NCBI GenBank assembly: GCA_026990815.1
Contig: JALXCS010000365.1
Location: 1-10,617 of the forward strand
Direction of reading: 5' to 3'
DNA from: Methylomonas sp.
Lineage (GTDB): Bacteria > Pseudomonadota > Gammaproteobacteria > Methylococcales > Methylomonadaceae
Length of the DNA: 10,617 bases
Part shown: one piece after another, positions 6,719 through 10,617 of the stretch
Position numbering within the stretch: the first letter of the stretch is position 1
Layout of the letters: each line of letters begins with the position of its first letter
Program-made: the position numbers and the translations under genes
Notes under the pieces: model-generated
What the model saw: only the letters and a program-made list of their open reading frames with translations
Told to the model about the DNA's origin: nothing
Databases searched by the model: none

Positions 6719-8959
6719 TTAAAAAACAACTTTGATACTGTTGACGATGACTGTTCCACTAAGTCTCTGCACAAAAATGCCATTGTGCCCCTTGTGTAAC
6801 TGAGCAGAATAAGGGCCCACGTTACCGTTGGCAGCCACCTGTCCCTGGGATTTTCCATTAATAAACACCTCAGCCTGACCACCGCCACTGAGATTGACAG
6901 TAAAGGAATAGTTGCCGGACTGGGCAGTATTCAGTGTATAGGAAACCCATTTAACCTCGTCACTGTCGAGCCTGTTGGAGTCATACCAGGATGGATTGGT
7001 GAGATTAAAATTGTCGCCGTTGATTACCCCGGGAATGGAGTTACCATGGGTCACGGGACTTTTTGCCGTCGAACCGATTGCATCGATTGCCAGCAACTTC
7101 GGAGTATTCAGGTCAAAAATGTTATCGGTAAATCCCCACTGATAATCGTGAGTAGACACATAATAAAACAGCATGTCCCCACCGTAATTATCCCAATAAC
7201 GTTGATGTTGCATGACAAGATTTTTCATTCGCGGGTCGTTCACGGAAGCTTGTTTTATATTTTCGCTGGCCCCGGTATTATCCAGGCCGGGACCACCCTC
7301 ATAGGCAATCCGTCTGATACCGTAGGCGGCAGCGAGATCCGCATCAACCTCAATACCCACTTCGTCTGCCCCGCCACTGATCCAGTTATCGGGGTTGAAT
7401 GTCTGACTGGTCCAGATGTTGTCCAGAGTCAAGCTGTTACTTTCAAGATCAGGACTGTAATAGGCCGAACCACCACCGCCATAAATATAATAATTAACCG
7501 GTTGGGGATAGTTATCCTGGATAAATTCCAGTGCCTGAAGTCCGACTTCCGGATTACTCAATTGCCATTCCAGTACTGGACGAATACGCGACATCATTTG
7601 CGTATTTCCGAATTCCTGGCGAAAAATAGTGCTAATTTGTACCGTTCGTTTTCCTACCCTGCGCCATGCCAAAAAATAGGTATTGGTTTCGCCATCATAG
7701 TTTAAGGCTGGCAAGGTAAGGTCATTCTGGGCAAGGTCGAAATTGTCCTGGGTTTGCTGAAATGATCCAGCTGAATTCCACAACTCATTGCTATACTCGA
7801 CATAACATTTCAAACCAGCATCCAGGGCCGGGAAACCATTGCCGCCGTGATGAATCAGACGAGCAAGCTGACGGACGTAATCATCGGATGCGCTGCCCGG
7901 GATATTGATATACATATCAGTCCTGGTTTCATTGGCGAGCATGATGGCATATTCCCAACTGGCTCCCTTACCTTCCCAGCCATATCCTTCGGCATCCCCG
8001 TTCTGCTGTTGGGAAGCATCATCTGGCAGCGTTCGCTCACTCCATTCAACCTGTTTGTTACTGTTTGTGGCGGCCCAGTCCATATACCGCACTGCTGAAA
8101 ATTTTGAAATAAGATTTTTGATTTCATGGGTAAAAATTTCTGATGTCGCATATGACGTGTCCGACCCGGGAACAAGCGGACGCATTAGCTTGACATGACT
8201 GACTGGCGCGGAAAAGGTTAGCTCGAGACCATCATCGTTGGTTGAAAGATAAACCAGATCGGCAGTCGTCGTATTGCTGGCAGTATCATAACTTTTGTTT
8301 TCAATACGGGCATCGCCAAAGCCAGTGGTAATATCAGCATTGCCGGTAAACTCAAGCCGGTAGGTTCCGTTCATCCGGTCAATACCATGCCAGACAATCA
8401 CGCTTGAGTTTCCAGCAACCGGCCAGCCATGATTATCGGTTGGACCGCTGAATCCTCGACTGGATTTCATGACGTCAGCAAATGTTCGGTCTTCCCAGAA
8501 ATCCAGCACCGGCCCCAGATTAATGCCCAGTGTCAATTTTCCCGATTGGCTGCCAGCATTGCCAGCTGGTCCAGGCGGTTTTCCAAACAGTGATTTAAAA
8601 ATATTAAGATCAGCAAAACTAACTGAACCATTGCCATCAAAATCTGCATCCTGATCAGCCGTACCAAATTTAGATTTGAACAGGTTAAGGTCAGCAAAAC
8701 TTACGGTGCCATTATCATCCAGATCGGCGTCACATGCATTGCCAAAACCATCACCATTAGTATCTTTCTGGTCGGGGTTTGATATCTCAATACAGTTGTC
8801 TTGTCTATCATTAATTCCATCCAAATCTGTATCTTTGGCGAAACAAATTACTGGCAATAGTAAAAAAAACGATAGTACTGAAGCTATTAAAAAACCAGAT
8901 TTCTTTATCGATAGATACAGGAAACTGATTAGAATGTGGTTCTGGGTTGAGTCAGTCAT
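6719..8959 (-). CDS. Secreted clan GH-A-like glycosidase with N-terminal TSP3-dockerin module and C-terminal CBM6-like domain
   Basis: 746 residues. A long n-region then a hydrophobic core (about 21-41, ending ICFA) form the signal peptide. The TSP3-like segment covers about 43-76, dockerin repeats 79-99 and 106-126, the PPGPAG linker 128-133. The catalytic part runs from about 140 to 630. It contains a WEYAIMLANET...MYINIPGSASDDYVRQLA stretch (about 335-366) and then VEYSNELWN, where Asn391-Glu392 fits the Asn-Glu acid/base pair of clan GH-A barrels. Glu554 in IAYEGG is a good candidate nucleophile. Residues about 650-746 form a CBM6-like beta-sandwich (WVSYTLNTAQSGNYSFTV, AEVFINGK). Substrate unknown; a beta-glycan is plausible. 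The catalytic region is visibly richer in G+C than neighbouring genes. No clear Shine-Dalgarno, but no other start fits the signal peptide. No anchor at the C-terminus. Confidence 0.85.
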   Translation of the reverse strand: MTDSTQNHILISFLYLSIKKSGFLIASVLSFFLLLPVICFAKDTDLDGINDRQDNCIEISNPDQKDTNGDGFGNACDADLDDNGTVSFADLNLFKSKFGTADQDADFDGNGSVSFADLNIFKSLFGKPPGPAGNAGSQSGKLTLGINLGPVLDFWEDRTFADVMKSSRGFSGPTDNHGWPVAGNSSVIVWHGIDRMNGTYRLEFTGNADITTGFGDARIENKSYDTASNTTTADLVYLSTNDDGLELTFSAPVSHVKLMRPLVPGSDTSYATSEIFTHEIKNLISKFSAVRYMDWAATNSNKQVEWSERTLPDDASQQQNGDAEGYGWEGKGASWEYAIMLANETRTDMYINIPGSASDDYVRQLARLIHHGGNGFPALDAGLKCYVEYSNELWNSAGSFQQTQDNFDLAQNDLTLPALNYDGETNTYFLAWRRVGKRTVQISTIFRQEFGNTQMMSRIRPVLEWQLSNPEVGLQALEFIQDNYPQPVNYYIYGGGGSAYYSPDLESNSLTLDNIWTSQTFNPDNWISGGADEVGIEVDADLAAAYGIRRIAYEGGPGLDNTGASENIKQASVNDPRMKNLVMQHQRYWDNYGGDMLFYYVSTHDYQWGFTDNIFDLNTPKLLAIDAIGSTAKSPVTHGNSIPGVINGDNFNLTNPSWYDSNRLDSDEVKWVSYTLNTAQSGNYSFTVNLSGGGQAEVFINGKSQGQVAANGNVGPYSAQLHKGHNGIFVQRLSGTVIVNSIKVVF
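8560..8845 (-). repeat. TSP3-dockerin module, copy D (in GH-A-like gene)
   Basis: Coding repeat from the DTDLDG loop to PPGPAG. It is close to copies B and C (107 of 120 bases identical to B over 8641-8760) but differs in the TSP3 part (NPDQKDTNGDGFGNACD). Both F-hand repeats are intact with the VSFADL core. Confidence 0.92.
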
Positions 8960-9013
8960 GGTGGAAGTTTAAAAATTTGTATGACAGTAGTATTACGATC
9001 AAAGCTGCTTGAA

Positions 9014-9160
9014 CAGGCTCAAGGCCTTGAGCAAACAGTGGGTGAAAAATTTTAAGGTCTACAGAAAACTGATTTAACTGCTCCCATCAAAATCAGTATC
9101 AACGAAAACATGTAAGGATTTTGTTGCCCTGGGAAATGAGTTTGATGACATGGAATTCAT
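9014..9160 (-). pseudogene. Decayed dockerin fragment with a surviving start site
   Basis: On the minus strand GGAG (9172-9169) stands eight bases before an ATG at 9160 that opens a 28-codon frame ending VDTDFDGSS and TAA (9076-9074). DTDFDGSS lines up with DADFDGNG of the second dockerin repeat. Hand alignment of 9032-9100 with copy D (bases about 8597-8663) gives 50 of 67 identical positions with one 2-base insertion. The match continues past the stop in shifted frame through the part encoding SFADLNIFKSLFG. The TSP3 part and a signal peptide are not recognisable upstream. Best read as the remains of another dockerin-bearing gene or an aborted module copy. No product is expected beyond, at most, the 28-residue peptide. 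Confidence 0.5.
9017..9032. repeat. Perfect 16-bp palindrome
   Basis: GCTCAAGG/CCTTGAGC with no loop, about 60 bases upstream of the 6719-8959 start codon. The position would suit an operator for that gene. It also abuts the decayed dockerin fragment, at the place where the PPGP linker would be encoded, so it may be chance. It is not a terminator: there is no loop and no T-run. Confidence 0.6.
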
Positions 9161-9360
9161 TATTTTTTCTCCAGTTCATATTAAGGGAAACTCGACTTGA
9201 AAAATCTATTTCGAAGCGAACTATACAAACCAGTCAGCGCAAGAGCTGCGTTAGCGGTAATCATGATTAGATGCTGTAAATACAGTTGTATCATCTCGCA
9301 TCAAAACGACAAGTTGATGACAATTATTACTGATGTAAAAAGTGCCATTAGATTTTCTTG

Positions 9361-9384
9361 ATGACTGACTTCCTTTTCAGTCAT
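9361..9384 (-). terminator. Possible weak terminator hairpin after the cohesin gene
   Basis: Perfect 8-bp arms ATGACTGA/TCAGTCAT with an 8-base loop, about 30 bases beyond the stop of the cohesin gene. No T-run follows on either strand, so if it acts at all it is more likely an mRNA-stabilising or attenuating stem than an efficient terminator. Confidence 0.3.
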
Positions 9385-9398
9385 TAGTTAGCTCAAGG

Positions 9399-9420
9399 GT
9401 TTGGTTATGGTTTGGTTATG
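9399..9420. repeat. 11-bp tandem duplication across the cohesin gene stop codon
   Basis: GTTTGGTTATG occurs twice in direct contact (9399-9409 and 9410-9420). The copy at 9410-9420 contains the TAA stop (9416-9418) and part of the last codons. Because the second copy falls after the stop it does not change the protein; it looks like a recent slippage duplication. Confidence 0.8.
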
Positions 9421-9967
9421 CGCGTTTCTTTTTCAAAACACCTAAACCAGCAAAGCCACTAAGAAGCAACCATACGGCACCAGGAAGTGGTACTACATTT
9501 GCGTTTACTTGTACTTGTGCACTGCTATAGTTAATAGAACTAACATTTTGGAAGGGATCACCACCCGCTAAAGGTGCGCCTAAATCAAAACTGAAGTTTC
9601 CTTCCTTATTGGCTTTAAAAGTAACGGTTGCTGCTATTCCGGAACCTGTGATTTCATTAAAATTACCAAATCCCAAATTGAAGGCATTGGAATCAACAGC
9701 ATCCGGTTTTACACGAAAAGCAGGGTCATCAGGAAGGTCTGCAGCAAATTCTACAGACATGAAATCAAAAGCATTATCGTCAAATTTGACTGAAAAGGCT
9801 CCTCCCACTGTTTTTTCTCCAACCAAATCATACAGGATATCAAGGCTTAATTGGTCGCCAACCTGTACCTCGGTAGAATCAGGATCGAATGATAAGGTAA
9901 TGGCTTTCGCATTGATGGCAGTAACCAGAAGCAATGATGTTGTAATTATCTTCGCAGACTGTTTCAT
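9416..9967 (-). CDS. Cohesin-like domain protein with VPLPA/PEP-CTERM sorting signal (putative surface anchor)
   Basis: 183 residues from the ATG at 9967, with GGAG ten bases upstream. Residues 1-22 are a signal peptide (MKQSAKIITTSLLLV...AKA). The frame stays open upstream to a TTG at 10192, but that would bury the signal peptide behind 75 unremarkable residues. Residues about 23-156 match the outline of a cohesin: a first strand ITLSFDPDSTEVQVGDQLSLDI, then VGGAFSVKFDDNAFDFMSVEF (the A-x-F-x-[IV]-x-[FY]-D...L-x-[FV] pattern), then GSGIAATVTFKA (G-x-[IL]-A-x-[IV]-x-F) and a closing strand. VPLPGAVW at 159-166, a hydrophobic helix to about 178 and KKKRA make an exosortase-type sorting tail. 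It is predicted to be exported, cut by an exosortase outside this window, and held at the cell surface. It is the likely receptor for the four dockerin proteins encoded downstream. Only one cohesin domain is present. An alternative is a cohesin-fold adhesin unrelated to dockerins. Confidence 0.82.
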   Translation of the reverse strand: MKQSAKIITTSLLLVTAINAKAITLSFDPDSTEVQVGDQLSLDILYDLVGEKTVGGAFSVKFDDNAFDFMSVEFAADLPDDPAFRVKPDAVDSNAFNLGFGNFNEITGSGIAATVTFKANKEGNFSFDLGAPLAGGDPFQNVSSINYSSAQVQVNANVVPLPGAVWLLLSGFAGLGVLKKKRA

Positions 9968-10617
9968 TTTCGTAATACTCCATAAAAGTGTGAAAAAACG
10001 AGAGCATTTAATATAAAAATTTGATTGCGCTCGCAGTAAATACCCAGAAGCATTCTGGGGAAAACATGGAAAAATAATACCAAGGATGGAAACTAATTGC
10101 ACAGGAGCAAAAATAGGTTCTGATATGCAAGTCTTCTTTGTCTCTGTATTCAATGGTTTTTCCTGCTTGTCGGTAAGCATGTTTTTATCCAATAATTGTT
10201 TCGTTTGACTAATTTATACCATTTTTGTTCTTAAAAATAACTTAATAGAAAATAAGTATTGTCAAGTACTTACATAGTAATATAATTGAGACATTGTATT
10301 TAGAATAGAAAAGCTATCGCTGACAGCTAATTATATTTGCTGTAAGAAATAACTTGCTCTAAGAAGATGCTAAAAAAACCGACAAAATAAATATCAATTT
10401 AGCTAACATTAAATCTGAGCGGCAATAAACTTATATTTAGTATGGGAAATTAACTTTGGATTTTCTCATTTCGGATAAAATGATGTTAACAAATCAGGAA
10501 GTGTCCCTTGGGAATAGTTAAATTTGAAGTGAGGTGTTTGTAGGATTATTTTGACAAGTAACTGTTTATTTTTAATTTCGCGAATTCAACTCCGAAGTGC
10601 AATTTTAGTATTCATAT
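9968..10617. other. Upstream non-coding region
   Basis: 650 very AT-rich bases with no gene I can support on either strand. 9968-10200 is the probable untranslated leader of the cohesin gene and is open in frame with it. 10200-10617 holds only weak promoter-like words (TTGACA on the minus strand at 10265-10260 and on the plus strand at 10551-10556) and short imperfect dyads. No tRNA, rRNA or repeat array seen. Confidence 0.55.
10213..10222 (-). promoter_or_regulatory. Candidate extended -10 promoter of the cohesin gene
   Basis: On the minus strand ATGGTATAAA gives an extended -10 (TG-N-TATAAA). The -35 region at 16-18 bases is poor. A clean TTGACA lies farther upstream (10265-10260) but has no well-placed -10. 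Start at this site would leave a leader of about 240 bases before the ATG at 9967. I found no GG-N10-GC element of the sigma-54 kind in this leader. Confidence 0.28.

Larger units (their letters stand above)
8960..9415. other. Gap between the cohesin gene and the first dockerin gene
   Basis: 456 bases without an intact gene. It holds the dockerin remnant (9014-9160), the palindrome (9017-9032) and a hairpin just after the cohesin gene (9361-9384). Between 9161 and 9360 I see only short open frames, one of about 37 codons on the minus strand ending near 9183 with no recognisable content. The gap is long for one operon, so the dockerin genes may have their own promoter here; I could not pick one out. 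Confidence 0.6.

Noticed and set aside
7046..7705. Plus-strand open frame of 219 codons inside the GH-A-like gene
   Set aside because: It lies wholly antisense to a well-supported gene in its GC-richer part, with no recognisable domain or ribosome binding site.
9968..10192. Extension of the cohesin gene to a TTG start, giving 258 residues
   Set aside because: The added 75 residues show no signal or domain. The ATG at 9967 has GGAG upstream and opens a normal signal peptide.
10551..10556. Plus-strand TTGACA as the promoter of a gene to the right
   Set aside because: No convincing -10 follows at 16-18 bases and no coding start is visible before the window ends.

Overview
The window looks like an AT-rich gammaproteobacterial chromosome segment. 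The best clue is the C-terminal tail of the protein at 9416-9967 (VPLPGAVW, a hydrophobic helix, then KKKR). This is the VPLPA variant of the PEP-CTERM/exosortase sorting signal, common in environmental Gammaproteobacteria. No genus can be fixed from the sequence. All convincing genes lie on the minus strand, so transcription runs from high to low coordinates.

Layout in order of transcription. 9968-10617 holds no gene, only a possible promoter and leader. 9416-9967 encodes a small secreted protein with a cohesin-like beta-sandwich and the VPLPA-CTERM anchor. 8960-9415 is a gap holding a decayed dockerin fragment and a perfect 16-bp palindrome. Four secreted proteins follow: 6719-8959 (clan GH-A-like glycosidase with a CBM6-like tail), 4430-6502 (carbohydrate-binding-like domain plus a glycosidase-like barrel), 2810-4279 (alpha/beta hydrolase) and 761-2770 (DUF1800). 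Last comes a Tat-exported DUF1501 protein at 1-751, cut by the window edge.

The four proteins are unrelated over most of their length. Each nevertheless begins with a signal peptide followed by the same module of about 90 residues: one thrombospondin type 3-like calcium-binding segment, two dockerin-type F-hand repeats and a PPGP linker. At DNA level two of these modules match at 164 of 180 bases. None of the four proteins ends in a sorting signal, whereas the cohesin-like protein does.

The simplest model is an exosortase-anchored, cellulosome-like assembly. The cohesin protein would be fixed at the cell surface and hold dockerin-tagged enzymes, plus a DUF1800 protein with its usual DUF1501 partner. 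The domain calls rest on visible motifs. The cohesin-dockerin pairing and the shared role in polysaccharide or ester breakdown are inference.
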